A program made the position numbers and the translations under genes. DNA of 64,000 nt from NCBI GenBank assembly GCA_965140735.1, contig OZ223306.1, forward strand, positions 1,240,001 through 1,304,000, in the 5' to 3' direction. Under the pieces are notes generated by a model that searched no databases, had not been told where the DNA came from, and was given only the letters and a program-made list of their open reading frames with translations. This DNA comes from Fusibacter_A sp965140735. GTDB lineage: Bacteria > Bacillota > Clostridia > Peptostreptococcales > Acidaminobacteraceae. Position 1 is the stretch's first letter. Each line of letters begins with the position of its first letter. Of this stretch, positions 53,915 through 61,781 are shown piece by piece.

Positions 53915-54280
53915 CTATAATCGCATGCCACACTTAGGACAATATTCAAAATCCTCATCTGTACTAAAGCCACAATTTGCACATCTTTTTATTTGAAGAT
54001 GCTGGCAGCTGACCATAATACGCTCCAAATCAAGATTGACTTGTTCGCCGGTCTCAATAGCTCTCCCTACTTCTTGATCCAGTTCTGTACTTGTGCCACA
54101 ACATTTCATCACCACATAATACCTTCTCCCCCACTTAAAAAGAGGTATGAAAAAGAACATCAAGTAAGTATAGGTCATTATGATTTCCACTTGTCCATAG
54201 CGTCCACAGCAAGGACAAACACTCATTTGATTGAATTCTAATTTTTTCTGTTTTTGGCTGATCCCAATAATAAAAAACAT
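53915..54280 (-). CDS. Zinc-ribbon protein with one membrane segment
   Basis: The 121-residue protein has two cysteine pairs near the start (CPCC at about 22-25 and CC at about 60), a hydrophobic segment between them (YTYLMFFFIPLFKW), and a C-terminal zinc ribbon (CANCGFSTDEDFEYCPKCG). Similar small proteins are common in Clostridia, with unknown function. It has AGGAG before ATG 54280. There is no operon link I can show beyond direction. Confidence 0.75.
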   Translation of the reverse strand: MFFIIGISQKQKKLEFNQMSVCPCCGRYGQVEIIMTYTYLMFFFIPLFKWGRRYYVVMKCCGTSTELDQEVGRAIETGEQVNLDLERIMVSCQHLQIKRCANCGFSTDEDFEYCPKCGMRL

Positions 54281-54367
54281 ATATGCTCCTAAATTCTTTC
54301 TAAATTACGTACTTTCTACAAACTTACGTCAAATTTGAATGAGGCGTTATTTTCAATCTTTTTGACT

Positions 54368-54943
54368 TTAACTCATCCAAATGATCTCTGAGCTTTCAAC
54401 GATCCATTCACCCGCGTCATTTATAAGTTCACATTTCACGCCAACAGCCGCTATGCCAGATTTATATTTTGAACCTATTATTTCAATTTTATCTTCTGAT
54501 ATGATTTTAACACTTGAAATTTTAAGTAAAACACCCTCTAAAGTATTTCCATCTTTGACCATGTCTTTAGACTTTAAAGTATCAAATGATGCCTCTATGA
54601 CTTCGACATTGTACTTGGTTAAATGATCTATAATGTTAGCAATATCTTCATCAGTAGCATCTACTAAAGTGTCTGTATCAATGGCGATGTATGTCATATT
54701 TTGGTTTAAGCTATCTTCAAGTGGCATTATGGCATCCAGTGCAGCGCTATAGATCTGGTCATAAAAACCACTTTCATGCTCCAGAATAGGCTCATTTGTA
54801 CTTGTTTCAGTCAGATTTTGCTCAGTTGGATTCTGATCAGTGCTGACCTCAATCTTACTTTCTTTATGATCTGCTTTACAACCCGTTAAAGAAAGTATCA
54901 ACAAGCTACTTATCATGAATAGAACAATCTTTTTCTGTCTCAT
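54368..54943 (-). CDS. Predicted lipoprotein
   Basis: The 191-residue protein has a signal peptide with lipobox LTGC (Cys at about 22), then a Ser/Thr/Glu-rich spacer with QNPTEQNLTETST, and a compact alpha/beta domain (YDQIYSAALDAIMPLED onward, GVLLKISSVKIISEDKIEI). No known family is recognised. AGGAGA precedes the start. Lipidation by Lgt is expected. Confidence 0.78.
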   Translation of the reverse strand: MRQKKIVLFMISSLLILSLTGCKADHKESKIEVSTDQNPTEQNLTETSTNEPILEHESGFYDQIYSAALDAIMPLEDSLNQNMTYIAIDTDTLVDATDEDIANIIDHLTKYNVEVIEASFDTLKSKDMVKDGNTLEGVLLKISSVKIISEDKIEIIGSKYKSGIAAVGVKCELINDAGEWIVESSEIIWMS

Positions 54944-55005
54944 AATCGTATCTCCTATAATTACGTTTCCATTTTTCCATTTCTTGTTTTTTATATTATC
55001 ATAAA

Positions 55006-56730
55006 CTACTGAACGCCTTTAAGAGAAGCCGAGCATAAATCCCCTGATGCATCGTTGACATAATACAAAACATCGTCATCAATGGAGATTGATCCAAGAT
55101 TTGCATAATCGGATGTTTTAAAAATAATCTCTTCAGCTTCATTTAATACGATAATTCTATATTTTGAATCTGCTGTCTCTTTAAAGGTACTCACAAGATA
55201 AGTCTCTTCATCATCAAACAATTTTAGCCCTTCACATGAGGTACTTTCAGTAGATGGTACAGGTTGACTTGTGTTTTCGTCTAAAACCATTTTAAATTGT
55301 CGCTTATCATCCATAAAATAAAGATGTTCCCCTAAAAATGCATAAGTCAAAATGTAGCCATCGGATTGATAAATCAATTCGTCTTTTTGAGTCTTTATAT
55401 TGTAGCGATAAATAGCATCTGTTAATTCGCTTGAGGGCGATTTATAGTATAGATCATCGCCTGAACTAGTAAAAGTATTCACATCACGCCCTATGAGGGC
55501 CTTAGTTTCATTCGTTTTATAGTTCACATTAAAAATACTGGTATGATCATCATTTACACTATCATATCCTAGCAGATATAGATTATCTCCCCTTAGAATA
55601 ACAGGACCACTGGGACTTCCACCTGCTGAGCCATCTTTTTCATACCAATACCAGCCAAACCTAACATCTTCTGCTCCAACCCGCTCATATTGGTTATCCT
55701 CAGTCTCTATAGCATTCACATTTGGTTTTGCCTCTTCATCACTTTTATAGCGAATATACAGAGAACCGCCCCCCATTGGTCCGCCCCAATATCGGATATC
55801 AAAATCCTCAAACTGTTCAACGATGTCATAACTTGAGCTAATCAGTGTATAAGTGCCATCTTCAAATAGCTTATAAACCAAATCTGATCCCATCATCGCA
55901 CCCCCCACATGGCAAGTCAATAAAACACTTTCATCCTTAACCTCAAATTGGCTAAAAAAGTGATTATCTGGAAAGCTAGATATTTCATCGTTCAACGCTT
56001 TAAACGCTTTTGGTTCAACGGACAGATCAACAGATTGCACCATGACCCTATCTTGATTATCAATATAATAAATGTTATCTTTATAAACCTTCACATATTT
56101 TTGCCAATCTTCATCACTGAAATTTTGACTTATTTTTTTATACGCCTTCACATGGGGATTTAAAGCATTAATTGCAAGTCCCATCTTTGTATCATATTGG
56201 AGCGATAGATTCAGCTCATTCTCAGCCAACTCAGTGGTCAAAGGCAAATATACAATATTATTATAGACAAAACAAGGATATGTGTCATCCCCACTCAGTG
56301 GCGTATCATTAACTAAAACCTGATATTGTGGTGCTTGAGCTTTGACGCGCTTTGCATTTTGACGCTTTTTAAGTTGAGGGTTATATTCAGACGAGACATT
56401 CGTCACATCAACTTTTAACCCGGTCTCTGCTGTCCAAGAAGTTTCAATGCCAAGGCATCTTGTGAGGTTATAGGTCAAGGGCATGTAAGTAATCCCTTTG
56501 TACGTCAAAAACGGATATTCCAAATGTGCATTATCTATCATTTCACCATTGAGATTGATGGGATATGCGGGTAAGCTTAAGTAGGTAGCCTGTCTACTAC
56601 TAGAAGTATATGTATAATTCTGCTGATAGATTTTTGAATTTTCATCATTTTCTACCCTTGATAAATCCGCAAATGAAACGGTGCTCAAAACAGTTGAAAG
56701 TGCTAAACACACTATGAATTCTTTTTTCAT
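55006..56730 (-). CDS. Exported protein: stalk-like N-domain and DUF5050-type propeller
   Basis: The 574-residue protein starts at ATG 56730 (GGAGG ahead; the open frame runs nine codons further). A signal peptide (MKKEFIVCLALSTVLSTVSFA) is followed by two copper-amine-oxidase-N/stalk-type segments (ITYMPLTYNLTRCLGIETSW and NIVYLPLTTELAENELNLSL, each shown in part) and repeated strands such as DNIYYIDNQDR, DLYYKSPSS, HLYFMDDKRQF and DVLYYVNDASGDL, which are typical of DUF5050 propellers. It is probably a cell-surface or secreted protein. Function unknown. Confidence 0.78.
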   Translation of the reverse strand: MKKEFIVCLALSTVLSTVSFADLSRVENDENSKIYQQNYTYTSSSRQATYLSLPAYPINLNGEMIDNAHLEYPFLTYKGITYMPLTYNLTRCLGIETSWTAETGLKVDVTNVSSEYNPQLKKRQNAKRVKAQAPQYQVLVNDTPLSGDDTYPCFVYNNIVYLPLTTELAENELNLSLQYDTKMGLAINALNPHVKAYKKISQNFSDEDWQKYVKVYKDNIYYIDNQDRVMVQSVDLSVEPKAFKALNDEISSFPDNHFFSQFEVKDESVLLTCHVGGAMMGSDLVYKLFEDGTYTLISSSYDIVEQFEDFDIRYWGGPMGGGSLYIRYKSDEEAKPNVNAIETEDNQYERVGAEDVRFGWYWYEKDGSAGGSPSGPVILRGDNLYLLGYDSVNDDHTSIFNVNYKTNETKALIGRDVNTFTSSGDDLYYKSPSSELTDAIYRYNIKTQKDELIYQSDGYILTYAFLGEHLYFMDDKRQFKMVLDENTSQPVPSTESTSCEGLKLFDDEETYLVSTFKETADSKYRIIVLNEAEEIIFKTSDYANLGSISIDDDVLYYVNDASGDLCSASLKGVQ

Positions 56731-56910
56731 ACACAAGCCTCCAAATAATATAATCAAATTTACACCATTAACTTCGTATTCTTATACAAAGACTTTTTCA
56801 ATCTTCTAAGTTATCAATCCTTGAGATTATCATCCTCTTCACCTGTTCATTATATCAATATAAAATTTCACTTTCAATTAACCTCTAAAGACATTTGCAT
56901 TACATTCTCA

Positions 56911-56955
56911 TAAAAAACGTGGAGAGCTCATGATCTGATGCTTTCCACGTTTTAT
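56911..56955 (-). terminator. Terminator of the metA-metY operon
   Basis: On the minus strand AAAACGTGGA pairs with TCCACGTTTT around an inner structured loop and is followed by TTTATG. Confidence 0.8.
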
Positions 56956-56986
56956 TCTTTAATATATCTAACTTTATTCCGTCTTT

Positions 56987-58270
56987 TTAAAGCTGATCAA
57001 GCGCCTGTTTTAAGTCTGCTATAAGATCCTCTGCGTTTTCTATACCCACAGACACTCGGATAAGTTCAGGTGCAACACCAGCAGACTTTTGTGCCTCTTC
57101 ACTAAGCTGTGCATGCGTAGTACTGGCTGGATGAATCACAAGAGATTTGGCATCTGCCACATTTGCAAGGAGCGAGAAAATTTCAAGTGCTTCTATGAAT
57201 TTCTTGCCGGCTTCAACACCACCCTTTACACCGAAAGTGAAAATCGAACCCACACCTTTTTTATAGTACTTTTTAAAAAGGTCATGGTATTTGCTATCTT
57301 CAAGTTCTGGATAGTTAATCCACGTCACCGAAGGATGCGCTTTCAAAAATGTGATAATTTTTCGAGTGTTTTCCACATGTCGCTCAACTCTTAAAGATAG
57401 TGTTTCGAGACCTTGTAATAGCAAGAAAGCATTGAAAGGACTGATACAAGCACCTGTGTCTCTTAAAAGTTGAACCCTTGCTTTTGTGATATAAGCAGCT
57501 GCACCAACATCTTTAGCATAGCAAATATCATGATAAGAGGCATCTGGCTCGGTTAAACAGTCAAATTTACCACTGCCAATCCAATCAAATTTACCAGAAT
57601 CCACGATGACGCCTCCAATGGAAGTCCCATGTCCGCCGATAAACTTAGTCGCTGAATGCACGATTATATCTGCCCCATGTTCAAAAGGTTTAATCAAGTA
57701 TGGTGTTCCAAAGGTGTTATCCACAATTAGCGGAATACCATTTTCATGTGCAATTTTAGAAATAGCTTCTAAATCTACAAGATTAATGCCTGGATTTCCA
57801 ATGGTTTCAACGTAAAATGCTTTTGTCTTTTCCGTAATTGCTGCTCTAAAGTTTTCAGCATCATCTGGATTGATGAACTTAGTTGTTATGCCGTATCTTG
57901 GCAAAGTAGAAGAAAAAAGATTATAAGTCCCACCATAAAGTGTACTTGCAGAGACAATTTCATCTCCTACACCGAGAATGTTTAAAATAGCGTACGTAAC
58001 AGCAGCAGAACCCGAAGCCACTGCTAAAGCACCGACACCACCTTCAAGTGCTGCGATTCGCTGTTCAAGCACATCTGTAGTAGGATTCATAATTCGAGTG
58101 TAAATATTACCACTTGTTTTAAGTGCGAATAAATCTGCTGCATGTTGCGTGTCCTCAAACACATATGAGGAAGTTTGATAAATCGGAACAGCTCTAGATC
58201 CAGTTGTAGGATCTGGCGTTTGACCAGCATGTACTTGAAGGGTTTCAAATTGATAGTTTTTCTCTGACAT
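56987..58270 (-). CDS. metY: O-acetylhomoserine sulfhydrylase (MetY)
   Basis: The 427-residue PLP enzyme of the Cys/Met metabolism family has the opening YQFETLQVHAGQTPDPTTGS, SGSAAVTYAIL, VDNTFGTPYLIKPFEHGAD and the lysine that binds PLP in VHSATKFIGGHG. It makes homocysteine from O-acetylhomoserine and sulfide. It lies 64 bases after metA in one transcript under the SAM-I riboswitch. It pairs well with a MetA that uses acetyl-CoA, as the neighbour's residue 111 suggests. Confidence 0.95.
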   Translation of the reverse strand: MSEKNYQFETLQVHAGQTPDPTTGSRAVPIYQTSSYVFEDTQHAADLFALKTSGNIYTRIMNPTTDVLEQRIAALEGGVGALAVASGSAAVTYAILNILGVGDEIVSASTLYGGTYNLFSSTLPRYGITTKFINPDDAENFRAAITEKTKAFYVETIGNPGINLVDLEAISKIAHENGIPLIVDNTFGTPYLIKPFEHGADIIVHSATKFIGGHGTSIGGVIVDSGKFDWIGSGKFDCLTEPDASYHDICYAKDVGAAAYITKARVQLLRDTGACISPFNAFLLLQGLETLSLRVERHVENTRKIITFLKAHPSVTWINYPELEDSKYHDLFKKYYKKGVGSIFTFGVKGGVEAGKKFIEALEIFSLLANVADAKSLVIHPASTTHAQLSEEAQKSAGVAPELIRVSVGIENAEDLIADLKQALDQL

Positions 58271-58334
58271 AAATTTGCCTCGCTTTCGTCTGTTATATTT
58301 AGGATTTTGTTTAAAGTCTAATTCAATCTATAAT

Positions 58335-59252
58335 TTAATCTATATTCTTCAAATCAAATGGTGTTTCTTGGTAAACGTAATAATTAAGCCAATTTTCGAA
58401 CATGAGATTTGCATGTGCCCGCCAAGTGACAAGAGGTGCTTTTGAAGGATCATCATTTGGATAGTAATTTCTAGGAATTTCAATGGGTTTACCCGCTTTT
58501 ACATCTCGATCATATTCTTTCTTTAAAGTGTCAGAATCGTATTCAGAGTGTCCTGAAATAAAAATTTGTCTACCGCTTTCTGACATAACCGCATAAACAC
58601 CTGCTTCCTCTGATGTAGCCACTACCTTCAACGCACTGACTTTTTCAACGTCCTCTCTTCGGATCGTTGTATGTCTCGAATGCGGTACATTGAATTCATC
58701 ATCAAAGCCTCTAAACAACGGCAGATGTTCCACATGTGATTTATGCTTGAAGACACCGAAACACTTATTTTCGATGGCATATTTTTCAATGCCATAATGA
58801 TGATAAAGCCCTGCTTGTGCACCCCAACAAATGTGAAGTGTGGAAAAAACATGATGCAAACTCCAATCCATTATCGTCTTAAGTTCTTCCCAGTATGAAA
58901 CCTCTTCAAACGCCAAGTGTTCAATAGGTGCACCTGTGATAATCATACCATCAAACTTCTGCTTTTTAATCTCATCAAATGTCTTATAAAAAGTGTCCAG
59001 ATGCTTTAAATCAACATGTGTCGCAGTATGTGTTGCTGGATGCATAAGCGTCACATCAAGCTGTAACGGTGTATTGCTAAGTACCCTTAAGAGTTGAGTT
59101 TCTGTATCAATCTTTAGTGGCATCAAGTTCAATATCAATATTTTAAGTGGGCGAATATCTTGCTCTGCCGCACGTGTTTCCCGCATTAAAAAAATATTTT
59201 CTTGTGACAGGATCTCAATTGCTGGTAAATTGTCTAAAATTTTTATTGGCAT
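58335..59252 (-). CDS. metA: Homoserine O-acetyltransferase (MetA family)
   Basis: This 305-residue enzyme starts at ATG 59252, behind GGAGG; the frame upstream of that lies in the leader. It has the MetA blocks ILILNLMPLKIDTETQLLRVL and GAPIEHLAFEEV, and the catalytic Cys 142 in HICWGAQAG. Residue 111 is Glu, which in studied MetA enzymes favours acetyl-CoA over succinyl-CoA (Gly in Escherichia coli). It therefore likely makes O-acetylhomoserine for the next gene, metY. Expression is under a SAM-I riboswitch. Confidence 0.95.
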   Translation of the reverse strand: MPIKILDNLPAIEILSQENIFLMRETRAAEQDIRPLKILILNLMPLKIDTETQLLRVLSNTPLQLDVTLMHPATHTATHVDLKHLDTFYKTFDEIKKQKFDGMIITGAPIEHLAFEEVSYWEELKTIMDWSLHHVFSTLHICWGAQAGLYHHYGIEKYAIENKCFGVFKHKSHVEHLPLFRGFDDEFNVPHSRHTTIRREDVEKVSALKVVATSEEAGVYAVMSESGRQIFISGHSEYDSDTLKKEYDRDVKAGKPIEIPRNYYPNDDPSKAPLVTWRAHANLMFENWLNYYVYQETPFDLKNID

Positions 59253-59337
59253 TAAAACCTCCTCTTGAAAAAACAAAACCCCCACGCAAACTCGATCAAT
59301 TGCTCAAATGGTGAGCTTTTAATCTGTTCATGTGAGG

Positions 59338-59371
59338 TTAAAAAAACCGCATCTTGGGTAGAGGCGGTTTA
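59338..59371 (-). terminator. Riboswitch-controlled terminator of metA
   Basis: On the minus strand AAACCGC, loop, GCGGTTT is followed by T, about 85 bases before the metA start. It is the expression platform of the SAM-I aptamer. Confidence 0.88.
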
Positions 59372-59374
59372 TAA

Positions 59375-59495
59375 ACGCTCAACTATCTTTCAATGACGAC
59401 AGATGATGTCATCACTGCAGGAATTGGCACCAGTCTTAATCTGGTTGCCGGGCTTCAAAGGGCCTGTCCCTCCACCACTCTTGATAGAGCTATTA
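59375..59495 (-). promoter_or_regulatory. SAM-I riboswitch (S-box) aptamer
   Basis: On the minus strand the S-box landmarks follow in order: CTATCAAGAG and GGTGGAGGGA at the start, GGCCC, GAAGCCCGGCAACC, then GGTGCCAATTCC and closing GATAG, which pairs with CTATC to form P1. A downstream terminator completes the switch, so SAM binding should turn metA-metY off. Confidence 0.96.
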
Positions 59496-59506
59496 AGTTA
59501 AAAATG

Positions 59507-59535
59507 ATTATAAAGTTTATTGACCTTAATGTCAA
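59507..59535 (-). promoter_or_regulatory. Promoter of the metA-metY operon
   Basis: A consensus TTGACA (59530-59535), 17-base spacer and TATAAT (59507-59512) on the minus strand. Transcription would start near 59500, just before the riboswitch. Confidence 0.88.
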
Positions 59536-59560
59536 TAGCATTTTTAATTTTTATTACAAT

Positions 59561-59959
59561 TTAATCTTCAATTTTTACTTTTCGAACTTTCTTTTCTTTG
59601 ACAACTTTCGCTTTTGCAGTCTTTGCCTTTGCTTTTTTGGGAACTTTCGGTGCTGCTGCTTTTCTCTTTTTCTTAAGAACTTCACGACGTTCTTCCTTAA
59701 GATTTTGTTCATATTCAGCACTTTTCAAATCTTTTTCATCTTGTTCAATTTTATTTATTGCCATAACTTTTTTCAAATCTTCAAGTGCTTTTTTTTGTAA
59801 CGCTTCATCTTCAAATGTCAAAAATGACTCAAAGGCATCTGGATATAAAAAAGTTTTAAGTTTCTCACCACTTTTAAACTCCAATTTTAAATAATTTCCC
59901 TTACGTTTTTTTACGATACCTCGTCCATAAAGACTATGTGTTACATACTGATCAACCAT
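59561..59959 (-). CDS. Tudor/SH3-like protein with a basic lysine-alanine tail
   Basis: The 132-residue protein has an N-terminal small beta barrel pattern (VTHSLYGRGIVKKRKGNYLKL then KTFLYPDAFESFLTF), which resembles the short nucleic-acid or protein-binding domains found in clostridial helicase-associated proteins, then a helix, then a tail very rich in lysine and alanine (AAAPKVPKKAKAKTAKAKVV), like histone H1. It may bind DNA or RNA. The start is ATG 59959, directly behind GAGGTG. Convergent with nothing; it stands alone. Confidence 0.7.
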   Translation of the reverse strand: MVDQYVTHSLYGRGIVKKRKGNYLKLEFKSGEKLKTFLYPDAFESFLTFEDEALQKKALEDLKKVMAINKIEQDEKDLKSAEYEQNLKEERREVLKKKRKAAAPKVPKKAKAKTAKAKVVKEKKVRKVKIED

Positions 59960-60186
59960 GGTCACCTCTAATCCTTTAAAATTCCAAGTAAGTTCATATC
60001 AATTTTCTCTATCAAAAGACTTCTAGGCAATATAAATTTATTAACCTGAGTTCTTTATCCCCTTAGTCAGTTACTTCTAATCATACCATACTTTTTTAAT
60101 TTATTGTAACAATGCTTTTATGAAATCCGCATAAAAGCTTTAAATGCTCACCTTTTTTATCATCAATATCAATAAATAGTTTGACA

Positions 60187-60381
60187 TTATCTACTGACGT
60201 CTTCATCAGGATAAACCACTTCAACGACTTTTCTGGCTTTCATAAATTTGATACCATATTCTTTATGAACGATCTCAAAAGTCGAGACATTATCCTCTAT
60301 CATTTGAAGGCTGTTCATGCGAATCTGATCATATAAATATTTTGAGCTCTCCATTCTTACCATCTTAAGTCTACTAACCAT
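60187..60381 (-). CDS. Small hypothetical protein (up to 64 residues)
   Basis: The frame starts at ATG 60381 or one of the internal ATGs (60363, 60354). No clear ribosome site precedes any of them. The product is a charged, mostly helical protein (YLYDQIRMNSLQMIEDNVST, GIKFMKARKVVEVVYPDED). I recognise no family. An inverted repeat (GCTTTTATG with CATAAAAGC, 60113-60137) follows it. It may not be a gene. Confidence 0.4.
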   Translation of the reverse strand: MVSRLKMVRMESSKYLYDQIRMNSLQMIEDNVSTFEIVHKEYGIKFMKARKVVEVVYPDEDVSR

Positions 60382-60550
60382 TCAATATTTATAATAAATT
60401 TCGAAATCGTTTTGCACTCTCAAAACAACTTTAGCCGACGTCTTTCAGAGATTATATGTGCTCTTCAAGTCATTCGGCTCTAGTATATTTTCGATATTAT
60501 GTGCTTCTTCGCAGAAGACTGGTGATATCTGTATTATAACATATTTCGTC

Positions 60551-61372
60551 TTAAGATGTCATATCTTTAGGATACCCAAAACCACCATGAAAACCACAAG
60601 TCTTTGCAGCGCTACTTGCCGCTAAAGTCAATGCTGTTTCCATTGTCTCACCATCTATAAAAGCCCTCAAAAAACCACCGATAAAACTGTCCCCAGCCCC
60701 CATGGTATCCACAACACGCGTTTCCACAGGTTCTTGGATATAGCGCTTGTCCTTACAGATGAAAACAGCTAGTTCAGCCCCTCTGGTTATGCCGAGCACC
60801 TTTAAATTATAGGGTTTAACCGTTTGAATAAGTTCTTCAAGAGCATTATCACTCAAATCTGCTCCAGATAGAAAGGCATATTCAATAAAAGGACATACTT
60901 GACTCAAATATTCATGTGAGTAAGCATTTGAAAAGTCATAGGAAATTGGGATCACTTTCGATAATTTTTCAAGTTCTGACTCCATGGCCGAATATCGACT
61001 CACATGTGCCAAATCAAAATCTTTAATATAGTTTAAGTCATCTTCTGTCAAATTCAGCTTGACGATATGTTGAACTGTATCACGAGGACTACCAATGAAT
61101 ACACGATCACCCTCTTCATTTAAGGTGACGCCAGGATGACCACTTTTACCTACAGTTGTTCTTGAAAAAGGGTAACTTATCCCTTCTTGATCTAGCGCAT
61201 ATTGAATATGCTTTGCAGCTTCATCTGTTCCAAATATGCCTAGGTACTCCGCTCTTTCGGCACCATTTCGTTTTGCATTTACAAGAACATTGACGCAATT
61301 TCCACCGGGGTAATAAACCTGTTGATCTACATAGACATCAACGACATTATCGCCTATACCAATTAACTTCAT
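60551..61372 (-). CDS. PfkB-family sugar kinase, fructoselysine 6-kinase-like (FrlD)
   Basis: The 273-residue ribokinase-fold enzyme has the start IGIGDNVVDVY, the substrate motif YYPGGNCVNVLVNAKRNGA, and the C-terminal PfkB signature VDTMGAGDSFIGGFLRAF with catalytic Asp in GAGD. The ending CGFHGGFGYP is typical of FrlD-like members, which phosphorylate fructoselysine or related Amadori compounds. No deglycase gene lies next to it, but the remnant of a MalG-type permease just upstream fits a decayed frl operon. Start: AGGAGG before ATG 61372. Confidence 0.85.
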   Translation of the reverse strand: MKLIGIGDNVVDVYVDQQVYYPGGNCVNVLVNAKRNGAERAEYLGIFGTDEAAKHIQYALDQEGISYPFSRTTVGKSGHPGVTLNEEGDRVFIGSPRDTVQHIVKLNLTEDDLNYIKDFDLAHVSRYSAMESELEKLSKVIPISYDFSNAYSHEYLSQVCPFIEYAFLSGADLSDNALEELIQTVKPYNLKVLGITRGAELAVFICKDKRYIQEPVETRVVDTMGAGDSFIGGFLRAFIDGETMETALTLAASSAAKTCGFHGGFGYPKDMTS

Positions 61373-61414
61373 ATAAATGCCTCCTAACCTTTAACAGATC
61401 CTGCTGAAAAGCCT

Positions 61415-61690
61415 CTAACAAGATGTTTTTAAATTATAACAAGTGAAAATACTTAGTGGCAATCTAAACGCGATATAAGGCAAGCTCAAAGCAAGCCTTG
61501 TGTTCATCACGCCTAACTTTGTTAATATATCAAAGAGTGGCATCAACGCCACTTGCGAGTTAATCATCACGCCCGTCATAGATGCAATTATAAGTACTGA
61601 TACCACCGTAATCACGATTACAATCACACTATTCATAAAATAGTTTGAAACACATTTGAGATAGACATAAAAATACCGCCAATGCCTCAA
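61415..61690 (-). pseudogene. Remnant of a MalG-type ABC sugar permease
   Basis: The 91-residue frame matches two separated parts of carbohydrate permeases joined by a deletion: the start of the membrane domain (YFMNSVIVIVITVVSVLIIASM) and the loop-to-helix part with PLFDILTKLGVMNTRLALSLPYIAFRLPLSIF. The ATPase-contact EAA loop and other helices are missing. Its position before the FrlD-like kinase is that of frlM in Bacillus. A terminator hairpin overlaps its start, and no ribosome site is seen. Confidence 0.7.
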
Positions 61691-61711
61691 ATATAGGCTT
61701 TGACGGTATTC
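61671..61711 (-). terminator. Terminator of the M20 peptidase gene
   Basis: On the minus strand AATACCG(T)CAAAGCCT pairs with AGGCATTGGCGGTATT around ATATTTG and is followed by TTTTATG. It lies about 70 bases after the peptidase stop and overlaps the permease remnant. Confidence 0.8.
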
Positions 61712-61781
61712 AACTCTTTTTTATATTCTAGTTTCATTTTTTTATTTAATTTCTAACGCATTTTAATTGTGACTAATTTCT

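Noticed and set aside
59393..59800. Plus-strand frame over the SAM riboswitch
   Set aside because: It is antisense to the aptamer and to the basic tail protein; its phenylalanine-rich product is the shadow of a lysine-rich gene.
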